Below, piece by piece: positions 1 to 8,999 of a stretch of 64,000 nt of DNA. Numbering within the stretch: the stretch's first letter is position 1; every line of letters starts with the position of its first letter. The DNA comes from Opitutales bacterium (GTDB lineage Bacteria > Verrucomicrobiota > Verrucomicrobiia > Opitutales > UBA2987). The position numbers and the translations under genes are program-made. The stretch covers positions 1 through 64,000 of the forward strand of contig JAJFLU010000007.1 of NCBI GenBank assembly GCA_021772515.1. Reading direction: 5' to 3'. The notes below the pieces were generated by a model. It ran no database searches and was not told the DNA's origin. It worked only from the letters and a program-made list of their open reading frames with translations.

Positions 1-171
1 GAATCCTTCCGCACGAACGACGGACTCCTGCCCGGAATCAACCTCTGGGAAATCGCCCACATTCTGACGAAAACCCCGGTAATCATCGAACCCGTAGCCT
101 TCAACGACTACACCATCGAATACGCCCCCGAAGAAAACAACATCCACCTCCTGATCCCCCCAACATCCTGA
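1..171 (+). CDS. C-terminal fragment of an unidentified protein
   Basis: The window opens inside a reading frame that runs in frame 1 to a TGA at 169-171, giving 56 residues that end in IHLLIPPTS. The stretch is hydrophilic with short hydrophobic strands and contains no motif I recognise. Codon use is GC-rich with many C-ending codons, as expected for real coding DNA here and unlike the AT-rich peptidase gene that follows on the other strand. The start lies outside the window, so no function is assigned. Confidence 0.55.
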   Translation, partial: ESFRTNDGLLPGINLWEIAHILTKTPVIIEPVAFNDYTIEYAPEENNIHLLIPPTS

Positions 172-321
172 CAGAAGACCCGGTAATCCATCTCCTAAAA
201 CAATAACGTGTCAAACTTCATGAAATATCCGGGCTAGACCTATGGAGCTTTCGAGTGTATTATCTCTTTCCATAGTTGCGTTGGGATAATGTGCTTATAA
301 ATCTTGAATCACTACAATTGA

Positions 322-2232
322 TCAAATATTCTCTTTGAGAAAAGTCTCAATTTGTTCGTAAAGTGCAATTCGATTCTTGGCTTGCTGAAACCCATGTCTT
401 TCCCTTTCCTCGTAGAGAGTTTTAACCTTCTTTCCGGCAGATCGCATTGCACGTGCCAATTTTCGGGATTGACGATCATCAACAACCATGTCCCGGCCGC
501 CGTGAACAATGAGGAGAGGATCTTCAATACTTTCTACCTTATCTATTAACGATATGCTTTTTAAAAATTCGGGATCAATTTTAGGGTCGCCATAAATATT
601 GGTAACATAATAGTAGGAATCCCAACCATATTTCGACTTAACTTTTTTCATTTGAGCAACCCAATCGTAAACACCCGATAGAGCGATGCCGCAACTGTAA
701 AGGTCCGCGTTGTTCACAAGGCCATGAACAGTTGAATATCCTCCGAAACTCCAACCCATAATCGCTATATGATTTGGATCGGCGAGACCCTTTTTTATTG
801 CCCATCGAGCACCGTCGGTAACATCATTCTGCATCATTGTCCCCATTTTTAAAGCAGCGCCATCAAGGTATTTTTTTCCGTAACCTAAGGATCCCCGGTA
901 ATTGACTTGTAGAACCGAATAGCCTCGATTGGCTAAAAATTGTGCCTCCCTATCAAAACCGAAGGAATCACGCGCCCAAGGGCCTCCGTGAACAAGCATT
1001 ACCAATGGTCCGGCCTTGTCTTTGGCCATATCGCGTGGGCGGGTCAGATAGCCCTCAACAATTGCTCCATCCCTGGTTTCGTATGAAATGGGAATTCGAA
1101 ACGCCATTTTTTCCGGATCGATCGAATCGTTAATCTTGCCCACAATATCGATCTTGCCGGTATCCAATGATAACAGGTAGTAAGCGCCAGGTTCCCTATC
1201 ACTAAAGCTGAATATAATAAAGCGTTTGAAATTATCATCTAAAGAATAGATACGATTAATAGTTGTCGATAAAGTATCATCGACTAATTTTTGAATGGTT
1301 TTAAAATCATCATTGAGCCATACTTTTTGAGGTATTTGTGTTTCAAAAGAAACACCGATAAGACCCTTGTATTTATGTCCTGAGTGGAGCCCTTGCCACG
1401 AGGTGGAACTATTTATTACATAAGGAGAAACGATATCGTATTTCGGATGATATATTACACGTTCCCCTAATTCCCATTTTTCGATGTCAAAAAGATAAAT
1501 ACCCGTAGTTTCAGTATTTAGACTGCTCGCTACATAAAGATAATTGCCGGAATAGTCGAACTCTAGCGGGGTTGTCTCTTCTGGGAATTCCACGATCCTC
1601 CAAGGAGCACGTTTATCCTCACGATACATATAGTAATTTTCGTTGTTTTCAAAACACAGAAGCAGCCTGATAACCTCGTCGTAGTCATCGAAAAATCTTA
1701 TGGCGGAACCTGGATTTGAGAAATAAGTCGCGGGATTCCCATGTTTAATCGATACTCGGCTAATGGTAGGATATAAATCACTCCGATCGTAATATTTGAT
1801 AAGAAATCGTTTCGGATCTCCGGGAAGAGTATCGAAAATGCTGTGTGTATATTCGCTCAGTAAATTCTGCATTCGGGTTCGTATGTTTACAGTGTGAAGA
1901 CCCCGTGCCCAATATCTTTCCTCGGAAGCGGAAAAAACAATGTCTTCATTATTGAGCCAAAAAAATCTTAAAATATCTGTTTGCAAGCCTCCCCCGAAAC
2001 CACGAAGGGAGTCCGGATTATTCAAATCCATTATCGCCAGCACATAATTTCCTTTTTCCGGCCGCAAATAAGCAATGCATTTCCCGTCCGGAGCGATTTT
2101 TACGGACTTGATTCCCGAATCACGAAAGAAATGTTCCGCTGGAATTAATTCCGCAATAGCACTCGCTACAAAACAAATTACAGATAACGCTATAAGGGGA
2201 AGTCCAATATTGATCCACAGTCGATTTTGCAT
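322..2232 (-). CDS. S9 family (prolyl oligopeptidase-type) serine peptidase, exported
   Basis: A 636-residue protein with an N-terminal signal or anchor segment (about residues 7-28), a long beta-propeller-like region, and a C-terminal alpha/beta-hydrolase domain of the S9 family. The nucleophile elbow GWSFGGYS places Ser near 495. The acid is in GGRDMVVDD (Asp about 581) and the histidine in ERHGFQ (His about 613), so the triad looks complete. HGGPWARD about 75 residues before the elbow fits the oxyanion region. The family cleaves short peptides, usually dipeptidyl- or acylaminoacyl-peptidase-like. The exported location suggests periplasmic peptide turnover. The gene is AT-rich compared with most of the window and has no operon partner. 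The start is the ATG directly before the hydrophobic segment. Confidence 0.88.
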   Translation of the reverse strand: MQNRLWINIGLPLIALSVICFVASAIAELIPAEHFFRDSGIKSVKIAPDGKCIAYLRPEKGNYVLAIMDLNNPDSLRGFGGGLQTDILRFFWLNNEDIVFSASEERYWARGLHTVNIRTRMQNLLSEYTHSIFDTLPGDPKRFLIKYYDRSDLYPTISRVSIKHGNPATYFSNPGSAIRFFDDYDEVIRLLLCFENNENYYMYREDKRAPWRIVEFPEETTPLEFDYSGNYLYVASSLNTETTGIYLFDIEKWELGERVIYHPKYDIVSPYVINSSTSWQGLHSGHKYKGLIGVSFETQIPQKVWLNDDFKTIQKLVDDTLSTTINRIYSLDDNFKRFIIFSFSDREPGAYYLLSLDTGKIDIVGKINDSIDPEKMAFRIPISYETRDGAIVEGYLTRPRDMAKDKAGPLVMLVHGGPWARDSFGFDREAQFLANRGYSVLQVNYRGSLGYGKKYLDGAALKMGTMMQNDVTDGARWAIKKGLADPNHIAIMGWSFGGYSTVHGLVNNADLYSCGIALSGVYDWVAQMKKVKSKYGWDSYYYVTNIYGDPKIDPEFLKSISLIDKVESIEDPLLIVHGGRDMVVDDRQSRKLARAMRSAGKKVKTLYEERERHGFQQAKNRIALYEQIETFLKENI

Positions 2233-2544
2233 TTGTCGAGATTTACAATTTGGCTGGTATGAATCGTTTAAATTATCATACTCTGGCAGATGTTACTAAC
2301 ATTATGTCCACTTCAATACGCTTTGTCAAGTGTCTCTAATTGATATCCGTCGGTTAAATAAGCTGCAATTACTATTCGCTGAGGAATTGGCCGTCGTTCA
2401 ACGATAGGTGTCCTTCTCTTTGTTCTCACAGCATTGGATGACAATTCATCTCGTTTCCAACGATAGCATGCCGAATACGGACTCGTTGCCCTCATATTAG
2501 CCCGGATATTTCTCAAAAAAAGTATCGCTGAAGTGAAGAAAAAG
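2233..2544. other. Intergenic stretch without a supported gene
   Basis: About 310 bases between the S9 peptidase start and the first RAYT-derived repeat. A 67-codon open frame exists on the minus strand (2313-2516) but its translation is rich in Arg, matches no family I know and lacks a convincing ribosome site. It may be transposase debris. I see no terminator or structured RNA here. Confidence 0.3.
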
Positions 2545-2790
2545 GGGTCATAACATGATTCTTGACTGATAGAGGTATAGTTATTGTATATTCTTGTTAT
2601 GGCAAGAAGTTTGCGATTCGAGCGTCCGGGGGCTGTCTATCATTTCCTCAACCGAGAGTTCAAATCAAGCCATGTTGATCTTTTTGGCATTCATCCGTGA
2701 AAATCCGTGCAATCCGCAGTCAAAACAAACATTCTTTCTTTTCGAAAAATAATCTGCGCTTATCTGCGGTTAATCCCCCATTGGACAGCA
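2545..2790 (+). repeat. Direct repeat A, a RAYT 5' region plus CCGTG/CTGCGG-rich tail
   Basis: This stretch is closely matched by 3917-4165 in the same orientation. Shared landmarks in order are a GATTCTTGA leader, a GTTATGGCAAG start region, a short coding piece, ATCCGTG..AAATCCG..GCAATCCG, and AATAATCTGCGCTTATCTGCGG. The repeats bracket the two AT-rich membrane-protein genes at 2857-3864. The tail, with CCGTG and CTGCGG words in tandem, looks like a dispersed repeat rather than coding DNA. Confidence 0.7.
2599..2700 (+). pseudogene. Truncated REP-associated (Y1/IS200-like) transposase, 5' fragment
   Basis: Thirty-three codons starting MARSLRFERPGAVYHFLNRE and then hitting TGA. The MAR-LR-E-PGA-YH signature is the typical beginning of REP-associated tyrosine transposases (RAYT, transposase_17 group). 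The HUH motif and catalytic tyrosine that should follow are absent. The homologous fragment at 3971 begins almost identically, so both derive from one ancestor that lost most of its coding region. It should be inactive. Confidence 0.7.
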
Positions 2791-2856
2791 CAAGCACATG
2801 GAGGAGAGAATCACCATGTTTGTGTTGGCATTTACTTTGCTACGGCGTGCCCGCTA

Positions 2857-3408
2857 TTAATTTGAACATAACTTCGATAGTATATGTTCAGCATCAATTT
2901 TCTTGTACAAAGCATCCTTACCTGTCGCGCCGTATATAGTCGTTCCAATGTCGATTAATTTCACAAAATCGGTAAACTTCTTGGACAGCACATTAACGCT
3001 AGCATGTACCCCGCTTTTCCCAATAAAAGTAACAGAACCTGGAAAACATTTCACAGATTCAAGCTCTGACCATTTTATTTCATTAGGAAATTCATTATCC
3101 AAAATTATAAGCTCTTTAGTAAACAGGATTGAAGAATCGAGACTTTTCTTTAGTAGGAATGCATGCAAAATAAGTCCGAACCCCATCCCGACAAGAATGA
3201 GCCCCAGTCCAAAATTACGAATCAGTGCTTTATTGGGATTAGTCGCAACTAAATAAAGCAATCCCCCTCCTGTCATCAACAGTAACACCCCAAGTGTTAC
3301 ATGAGCAAGGAAACGCTTATAAGCATTCGATTCGTAATTTATCGCAAAACTATTCCCTTCAAGCAATGAGAAAACCGTTTTAATACCTTCGATTCGATTA
3401 GAATTCAT
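2857..3408 (-). CDS. Hypothetical two-segment membrane protein
   Basis: A 183-residue protein from the ATG at 3408. An upstream TTG at 3426 is possible, but the AGAAGAAGAG stretch ahead of the ATG favours the inner start. There are two adjacent hydrophobic segments (about residues 38-58 and 70-92), then a soluble C-terminal part of some 90 residues containing NEIKWSELESVKCFPGSVTF, which resembles the beta-rich layout of bacterial PH-like domains. I do not recognise the family. The gene is AT-rich and lies with the next membrane gene between two RAYT-derived direct repeats, suggesting acquired DNA. Confidence 0.6.
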   Translation of the reverse strand: MNSNRIEGIKTVFSLLEGNSFAINYESNAYKRFLAHVTLGVLLLMTGGGLLYLVATNPNKALIRNFGLGLILVGMGFGLILHAFLLKKSLDSSILFTKELIILDNEFPNEIKWSELESVKCFPGSVTFIGKSGVHASVNVLSKKFTDFVKLIDIGTTIYGATGKDALYKKIDAEHILSKLCSN

Positions 3409-3549
3409 TGACTCTTCTTCTAACAAGATTTGTGTATATATTCATCAGGTTCCGAGACGGAGAAAACGTTAACCTCTTTGTATTTCATTTAAAGAAGTGT
3501 TCGAAACTTCAAAATCAAGATTCAAGGAATGGCACCTTTTTAACTCCCT

Positions 3550-3864
3550 CTATGTTTCTCTATGGAAAAAATCTCTAACCATTTTAAAGGCTTGTAGACT
3601 ATATATTATTAAAATCATTGGAAAAATTTCAGTACAAAATAGATAAAATAGTGTTTCAAAACTAGGGTCGCGAAATATTACAAACAAAGAATGTAAGATA
3701 ATAATGAAACAAAAACCAAGATTGATCGTGATATAAGTGTATACAATCTTGGGGGTTTTTTTCTCTTTTTTAGCAAATTTATGTTCAATAAAACCAGTTG
3801 TTAAGAAAAAGTAGATGAAAATCATGATAACGAATATACCATCGAATTTGGTTAAGTGCTGCAT
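3550..3864 (-). CDS. Hypothetical small integral membrane protein
   Basis: A 104-residue, strongly AT-rich open frame with three predicted membrane segments (about residues 10-27, 43-66 and 72-92) and a basic, Lys-rich loop after the first. It resembles small DUF-type membrane proteins only in general layout. There are no motifs to assign a function. It follows the 2857-3408 gene in the same direction, separated by about 140 bases, and both sit between direct repeats A and B. The start ATG at 3864 has only a weak ribosome site, so an internal Met is possible. Confidence 0.5.
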   Translation of the reverse strand: MQHLTKFDGIFVIMIFIYFFLTTGFIEHKFAKKEKKTPKIVYTYITINLGFCFIIILHSLFVIFRDPSFETLFYLFCTEIFPMILIIYSLQAFKMVRDFFHRET

Positions 3865-3916
3865 CAGGGTTTTTAGTATAGCTTTAGCGCTTTTTACACT
3901 GGAGTAAAAGAAAAGA

Positions 3917-4165
3917 TGTCATTACTTGATTCTTGATTAAGGCTGGTATAGTGATTGCAATTTTCCAGTTATGGCAAGGAGTTTGCGATCCGAGCGTCCG
4001 GGAGCTTTCTATCATGTCCGCAACCGAGAGTCCACATCAAGTAGTATTGAACTCTTTGATACTCATCCGTGGAAATCCGAGCAATCCGTGGTCGAAATCT
4101 CATTCTTTCACTCACTCAAAAATAATCTGCGCTTATCTGCGGAATCTGCGGTTAAATCATAGATT
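3917..4165 (+). repeat. Direct repeat B, second RAYT-derived copy
   Basis: This is the same series of landmarks as repeat A, in the same orientation and of nearly the same length. Copy B has one extra CTGCGG word (CTGCGGAATCTGCGG) and continues into TTTTTTGCGCCTTTTTGCGGCCA, a simple GCG/TTT-rich tail. The 270 bases from here to the tRNA contain no gene I can support. Confidence 0.7.
3971..4162 (+). pseudogene. Truncated REP-associated (Y1/IS200-like) transposase, second 5' fragment
   Basis: Begins MARSLRSERPGAFYHVRNRE, the RAYT N-terminal signature, matching the 2599 fragment at 16 of the first 20 residues. Beyond about residue 34 the open frame reads into the dispersed repeat (the NNLRLSAESAV part is the CTGCGG repeat translated), so only the first 30 or so codons are transposase. 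No catalytic region remains. Confidence 0.68.
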
Positions 4166-4438
4166 TTTTTGCGCCTTTTTGCGGCCACTCCATTCTCTCC
4201 GTGTTTTCCATGCCTTTGTGAGATCAAATTTATATATCGGCATGAGCGAAATGTCAGAAGTGACCCAACAACAGAAAAGATAAGCGATCATTCGCCGATT
4301 CTCGACTAGAAATAAACACGAAAATCCCAGGGTCGACCCATTCTCTGCTCCCCTTCCCCAGAGCCAGAGCCAAGTTTATATTTTCAGGACTTGAACCTTG
4401 GTCGATTTTCAGTTGTCGTCAGGAAACCAGAGAAAACC

Positions 4439-4528
4439 GGAGAGGTGGCAGAGTGGCCGAATGTGCCTGACTCGAAATCAGGTGTACCGGCAACGGTACC
4501 GGGGGTTCGAATCCCTCCCTCTCCGCCA
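4439..4528 (+). tRNA. tRNA-Ser (anticodon CGA)
   Basis: Cloverleaf read directly: acceptor stem GGAGAGG pairs with CCTCTCC, discriminator G, encoded CCA. The anticodon arm is CCTGA-CTCGAAA-TCAGG, giving anticodon CGA, which decodes UCG. A long variable arm (TACCG..CGGTA) and T-arm GGGGGTTCGAATCCC complete a class II serine tRNA of 90 nt. A T-run follows directly and may end transcription. Open frames crossing this gene are not real. Confidence 0.97.
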
Positions 4529-4613
4529 TTTTTTTATTTATTCGAGATGGGTTTTTGGCCCAACCAAATCCAACCCAACCCACATGCTGGGCTCCGTCCT
4601 CGTCGTCCGGCCT

Positions 4614-5060
4614 TTAGTGCAAAACGTAGGTGCAGCGGGTCGTGTTGGCGGTAAAATTTCCGGCGTTGAGGTCACCGTCGTCCACTTCTTCGTCGATGCT
4701 CTTTAGCATATCCTCGGATAAATCGTGATCCTGCACGGCGATGCCACCCGATACCGTCTCATCGTTCTGCCAATCCCATTGCCCGCCAATACAGGTGGTC
4801 AGACCCCAGGGAAAGTCCCGCAAATAACCGGTCATGCCGACGGGCATCTCACCTGCGCTGGCTTCGGGAGGGTAAAAACCTTTTTCAAAGCTGAAGTATT
4901 CGAAGGCGTTTGAAACGACTTTCAGGTCGCTGATAAACCGCGTGACCGTGGATTTTCCAAAGACCTTGACCACGGCGGGAACTGCCAATGATAAAAGTAA
5001 TCCGATGATCACGACAGCGATCATTATTTCGACAAGTGTAAACCCTTTTTTTCGTAACAT
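4614..5060 (-). CDS. Type II secretion/pilin-like protein with class III (prepilin) signal
   Basis: A 148-residue protein starting MLRKKGFTLVEIMIAVVIIG, a textbook prepilin peptidase site: basic leader, cleavage after Gly6, N-methylated Phe, Glu at +5, then a 20-residue hydrophobic helix. The rest (EYFSFEKGFYPPEASAGEMP and onward) resembles the pseudopilins that verrucomicrobia and planctomycetes carry in many copies. It would be processed by a PilD-type peptidase and built into a pseudopilus or sit in the inner membrane. No secretion genes are nearby, so the partner system is unknown. Confidence 0.82.
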   Translation of the reverse strand: MLRKKGFTLVEIMIAVVIIGLLLSLAVPAVVKVFGKSTVTRFISDLKVVSNAFEYFSFEKGFYPPEASAGEMPVGMTGYLRDFPWGLTTCIGGQWDWQNDETVSGGIAVQDHDLSEDMLKSIDEEVDDGDLNAGNFTANTTRCTYVLH

Positions 5061-5165
5061 TCGCCCCCCCGGGTGTATAAATTTGACTGTGGTAGTAGTA
5101 TAGTAGGTAGTTTTACCTATTCGGAAATAGGGTGTTTGCCCTATAATGCAAATAAAATATTAAGA

Positions 5166-5969
5166 TTAAGGGGATTTTTTATTCACATTGGATTCCGTGC
5201 TGAATTCCAGCATGACGGGGAGATGGTCCGACAGGTAGGTTTTTATGACGGCGCAGCTCACTAGCTCGCAGGGGGCAGGGAGAAAGATGAAATCTATGGT
5301 TTTGTAGGGGAAATAGGTGGGAAAAGTGCTGGATTGTTGTGGGTAGAGGGTGTAGTCACCATAGGCCAGGATGTGTCTGAACAGGTGCTGTGTGGCGTCG
5401 CTCAGGTTTTCCGAACGGCTGTTGAGATCGCCACAAATGATGGGGGGAAATGAGAGCGCCGGGCCGCCCTCGCCACCGTGTTTGTCATGCAGGTAATCGA
5501 GGACTTTCTCGATCTGTCCGATGCGGCTCATTTTGGAGCGAAAGTCGAGGTGGAGGTTTACCAATGCGATGACAAGGGAGCCCACCTCGATCTCCGCGTA
5601 GAGAAAGCCCTTTTCACCCAAACTGGATTCCCCGAAGGGGTTGCTTTCCCAGTGGTGTACCGGATACCGGGAGAGCACGGCATTACCATAGGCAAGCTGT
5701 TTACGCCCTTCGCGCCGGTTATGAATACCATGCATCCCATGTGGAAAACGGGTGTGTTCGCGGATGGCCTCGAACAAATTTATGCGTTTGTTCCAGTGGG
5801 AATCCTCATCCACCTCCTGCAGGGCGACGATGTCGGGATCGGTGGCATTCAGGAATTCCGAGAGGCGAAGGATATTTTTATGAATACGCCGAAAGGAATT
5901 GAAACCTTGGTAAAATGACAGGCCCCGCCCATGGGCGATGTTAAATGTCATGAGCTTAATCAATGGCAT
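5166..5969 (-). CDS. Endonuclease/exonuclease/phosphatase family protein
   Basis: A 267-residue soluble protein with the metal-dependent DNase I/phosphodiesterase fold. Seen in order: MTFNIAHGRG (strand 1 Asn), ALQEVDED (metal-binding Glu), NLHLDFRS (His-containing strand), ICGDLNS (GDxN catalytic motif) and LSDHLPV near the C terminus (SDHxP). All key positions are present, so it should be active. Substrates in this superfamily range from DNA to sphingomyelin and inositol phosphates and cannot be told from sequence. There is no signal peptide. The neighbouring cardiolipin synthase is divergent, so co-regulation is possible but unproven. Confidence 0.85.
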   Translation of the reverse strand: MPLIKLMTFNIAHGRGLSFYQGFNSFRRIHKNILRLSEFLNATDPDIVALQEVDEDSHWNKRINLFEAIREHTRFPHGMHGIHNRREGRKQLAYGNAVLSRYPVHHWESNPFGESSLGEKGFLYAEIEVGSLVIALVNLHLDFRSKMSRIGQIEKVLDYLHDKHGGEGGPALSFPPIICGDLNSRSENLSDATQHLFRHILAYGDYTLYPQQSSTFPTYFPYKTIDFIFLPAPCELVSCAVIKTYLSDHLPVMLEFSTESNVNKKSP

Positions 5970-6076
5970 TTTATAAATAATATACTCATCCTACGCCGTC
6001 CGGACCGTATCAAGATGAATGATTCCCTTTTAAAATCTTAAACTCGTAGTATCTTACGGTAGCCGCAAATTGACAG

Positions 6077-7522
6077 ATGTTAAAGTTCTTTCCGGGTAAT
6101 TTGTCACAATTCCTCCAGGATTTACTGGAGGCGCTGCCCTCTTTTTTACCAGCCAACCTGTTTTCACTCCTCGGCTTCGTGCTGGCCCTTCTGATTATCG
6201 GGCGGATGCTCAACGAAAAACGGCTGCCGAGCAACATGTTCGCCTGGTCACTCCTGGTGCTCGTTTTTCCCGTTGTCGGGGTGCCGCTGTATTTTCTGGT
6301 CGGCGGGCGCAAAAGCCGGTGGCTGGTAAAGAAAAAACGCGCCATCCAGCAGCTAGCGTTAAAAGCCGCCGATGAGGCCCGACCCCATGAACATGCCCGT
6401 GAGACCTTGAGCAACAGATTCGAGGGCAATGACATTTCGCTTCTCGGCAATGGAAAGGAAACTTTCGACACGCTCTGCCGGGAAATCGAAAATACCCAGC
6501 GCAGCATCCACATAATGACCTATATTTTGGGGAAGGACGCAGCCGGAACGAGGGTTCGGGATCTATTGGCAAAAAAGGCGTCTGAGGGTATCGATGTGCG
6601 GCTGCTGATCGACGCCTTTGGCAGCTTCTTTACCCGAAGCGGTTTTCTTAGGCCAATCCAACAGGCGGGTGGCGAGGCCGTCCGGTTTATTCCGGTCCTG
6701 CCATTGCATACCCATACCTCAGCCCATTTACGCAATCACCGGAAAATCGCCGTTTTTGACAACAACAAGGCCATCGTAGGGGGGCAAAACATCGAAAAGC
6801 GATTTATGGGCACAGAGCCCGATCCAACAAGGTTCCTCGATTTCAGCGTGCTTCTGCAAGGCCCCATCGTGGCAACCTTGAACCGCATTTTTTTAACCGA
6901 TTGGGCCTATGCGGCAAAAACTTCTCCGCTTGATTTCAAAAATCTCTTTGCCCACCGGCCCGGCCCTTGCGGAAACAGCGCCCTGGAAGTGATCGCCAGC
7001 GGCCCCGATGTGGAGGGCGACCTTTTATGGGATCGCATTATCACCTTGGTGCAGGAATGTCGGCGCAAAGTCACCATCGTAACCCCCTACTTCATTCCCG
7101 ATGAGGTGCTTTTTCGTTCCCTCATTGTCAAAGCACATATGGGCAAGCGTATTCGCATTATCTTGCCCGAGAAGTCGAATCACACTTTGGCCGATGTGGC
7201 TCGCAATCATTACCTGCGTCAATTGCATCGCTCAGGCGCGGAGATTCTTCTGCACCCCGGAAAAATGATCCACGGCAAAATTATGCTCATCGACAATTCC
7301 TGCGCCCTCATCGGTTCGGCAAACATCGATATCCGCAGCCTCTTCGTTAATTTCGAGATTGGCCTGATCCATACAACTCCATCGGATATTGCCCTCCTGC
7401 AAGGTTGGGTTGATGATATTCTGGAAAAATGCCGCCGTTTTGAGGATTATCCTGAAGGCCGATTTGGCAATGCCCGCAAGGTATCCGAGCAATTTGCCCG
7501 ACTGCTCGTTCCTTTGTTGTAA
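6077..7522 (+). CDS. cls: Cardiolipin synthase (phospholipase D family)
   Basis: A 481-residue membrane enzyme that joins two phosphatidylglycerols to make cardiolipin and glycerol. Two N-terminal membrane segments (about residues 30-47 and 55-75) are followed by two PLD domains. The HKD motifs are both intact: NHRKIAVFDN with His about 221, followed by GGQNI, and HGKIMLIDN with His about 399, followed by GSANID. Length matches ClsA-type enzymes (about 480). The gene begins just after a short intergenic region and ends 29 bases before the M20 gene. It links to the phospholipid theme of the 13.5-25.6 kb block. Confidence 0.93.
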   Translation: MLKFFPGNLSQFLQDLLEALPSFLPANLFSLLGFVLALLIIGRMLNEKRLPSNMFAWSLLVLVFPVVGVPLYFLVGGRKSRWLVKKKRAIQQLALKAADEARPHEHARETLSNRFEGNDISLLGNGKETFDTLCREIENTQRSIHIMTYILGKDAAGTRVRDLLAKKASEGIDVRLLIDAFGSFFTRSGFLRPIQQAGGEAVRFIPVLPLHTHTSAHLRNHRKIAVFDNNKAIVGGQNIEKRFMGTEPDPTRFLDFSVLLQGPIVATLNRIFLTDWAYAAKTSPLDFKNLFAHRPGPCGNSALEVIASGPDVEGDLLWDRIITLVQECRRKVTIVTPYFIPDEVLFRSLIVKAHMGKRIRIILPEKSNHTLADVARNHYLRQLHRSGAEILLHPGKMIHGKIMLIDNSCALIGSANIDIRSLFVNFEIGLIHTTPSDIALLQGWVDDILEKCRRFEDYPEGRFGNARKVSEQFARLLVPLL

Positions 7523-7551
7523 AAGCCGATTAATCCGTTAACTTTTTCCGT

Positions 7552-8916
7552 ATGATTACCCATAATATAACCAAACTGCGGCGGAGAATATCATTTGGTG
7601 CAGCGTTGTTGGTGACGGCTGGATTGGCCTTTGCCGGAAACCTTCAAGGGCAGGAGCGGGAAAATCTCGTCCGCGAGCGAGTCATGGCTGAATACTCCAG
7701 CCTGGAAATGCTCTACAAACATTTTCACACCAATCCCGAGCTATCCCTGCAGGAGACTGAATCGGCCAAAAGGGTCGCCAGTGAGCTACGGGAGGTCGGT
7801 TATGAGGTAACCGAGGGCTTCGGCGCCACTGGCATAGTCGCGGTAATGGAAAACGGCGACGGCCCGACCATTCTCCTGCGGGCGGATATGGATGCGTTGC
7901 CCGTCCACGAGCAAACCGGCCTCGACTACGCCAGTAATGCCCAAAGGATGGACCCCGCTGGAAACGAAGTCTATGCCATGCACGCCTGTGGGCACGATAT
8001 GCACATGACGGTGCTTGTGGGAGCGGCACGGGTGCTTTCGTCTTTAAAAGATCAATGGCGGGGCACACTCGTCTTGATCGGGCAGCCGGCGGAGGAAATC
8101 GGGCAGGGAGCCAAAGCCATGCTCAAGGCGGGTCTGTTTGAAAAGTTTCCCCTCCCCGATTACGCATTTGCCTTCCATGTGAATGCCAACCTGCCAGCGG
8201 GTAAAATCGGATATGTGGGAGGCTACGCCCTCGCCAATGTCGATGCCATGGATATTTACGTCAAAGGTGTCGGTGGGCACGGGGCTTACCCTCACACGAC
8301 GAAAGATCCCATCGTGCTGGCCAGTCAAATAGTCAATTCGCTGCAAACCATTGTCAGCCGGGAAACCTCCCCTCTGGATTCAGTGGTGGTGACGGTGGGA
8401 GCCATCCACGGGGGCACCAAACACAATATCATCCCGAACGAAGTGCATCTGCAATTAACCATACGCTCGTATTCGGACGAGTCCAGAGATCGCACCATTG
8501 GGGCCATTCGCCGCATCGTCAAGGGGCAGGCCATAGCCGCTGGTTTACCGGAGGAACTTTATCCCGAAGCGATCCTGGCCGACGAATACACCCCCGCCCT
8601 CTACAATGATCCCGATTTGGCCAATCGCCTCGCAAATTCTTTGAAAAACTGGATCGGGCCCGACAATGTGGTCAAAACCGACCCGGTTATGGGCGGCGAG
8701 GATTTTGGCCGCTATGGAAGAACGGAACACAAAGTGCCCATCAGTATATTTTGGCTGGGTGCGGTCGATCCCGAAAAATGGCAAAATAGTCACGATGCAG
8801 GAGTTCCTCTTCCCTCCCTCCATTCGTCCCTTTTTGCGCCACTCCCCGAGCCGACAATCCGCACCGGAGTCACCGGCATGGCAGCGGTTGTCCTGGAATT
8901 GGCGCCTGCCCAGTAG
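7552..8916 (+). CDS. M20 family amidohydrolase/metallopeptidase, exported
   Basis: A 454-residue member of the M20D aminoacylase/hippurate hydrolase group. The N terminus is a signal peptide (basic LRRR, hydrophobic core, Ala-rich end near residue 29). Metal-binding motifs are visible: LLRADMDALPV, MHACGHDMHM, GQPAEE, the GVGGHGAYPH dimerisation-domain motif, and GGEDFGRY near the C terminus. It hydrolyses N-acylated amino acids or related amides with two divalent metal ions, probably in the periplasm. It follows cls by 29 bases on the same strand and may be cotranscribed, with no obvious functional link. Confidence 0.9.
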   Translation: MITHNITKLRRRISFGAALLVTAGLAFAGNLQGQERENLVRERVMAEYSSLEMLYKHFHTNPELSLQETESAKRVASELREVGYEVTEGFGATGIVAVMENGDGPTILLRADMDALPVHEQTGLDYASNAQRMDPAGNEVYAMHACGHDMHMTVLVGAARVLSSLKDQWRGTLVLIGQPAEEIGQGAKAMLKAGLFEKFPLPDYAFAFHVNANLPAGKIGYVGGYALANVDAMDIYVKGVGGHGAYPHTTKDPIVLASQIVNSLQTIVSRETSPLDSVVVTVGAIHGGTKHNIIPNEVHLQLTIRSYSDESRDRTIGAIRRIVKGQAIAAGLPEELYPEAILADEYTPALYNDPDLANRLANSLKNWIGPDNVVKTDPVMGGEDFGRYGRTEHKVPISIFWLGAVDPEKWQNSHDAGVPLPSLHSSLFAPLPEPTIRTGVTGMAAVVLELAPAQ

Positions 8917-8999
8917 GCATTGTTGAAGCGAAATTTTAGCACCTGCCGTCAAAGACCCGCATGAGCTTCCGGCTGTTTTGAAGCGCATCGAAATTATGC

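Noticed and set aside
2313-2516. 67-codon minus-strand frame rich in Arg
   Set aside because: No recognisable family or ribosome site; kept only as a remark on the gap.
4391-4706. Two overlapping plus-strand open frames of 87 and 102 codons
   Set aside because: They run straight through the tRNA-Ser gene and the opposite strand of the pilin gene; no family match.
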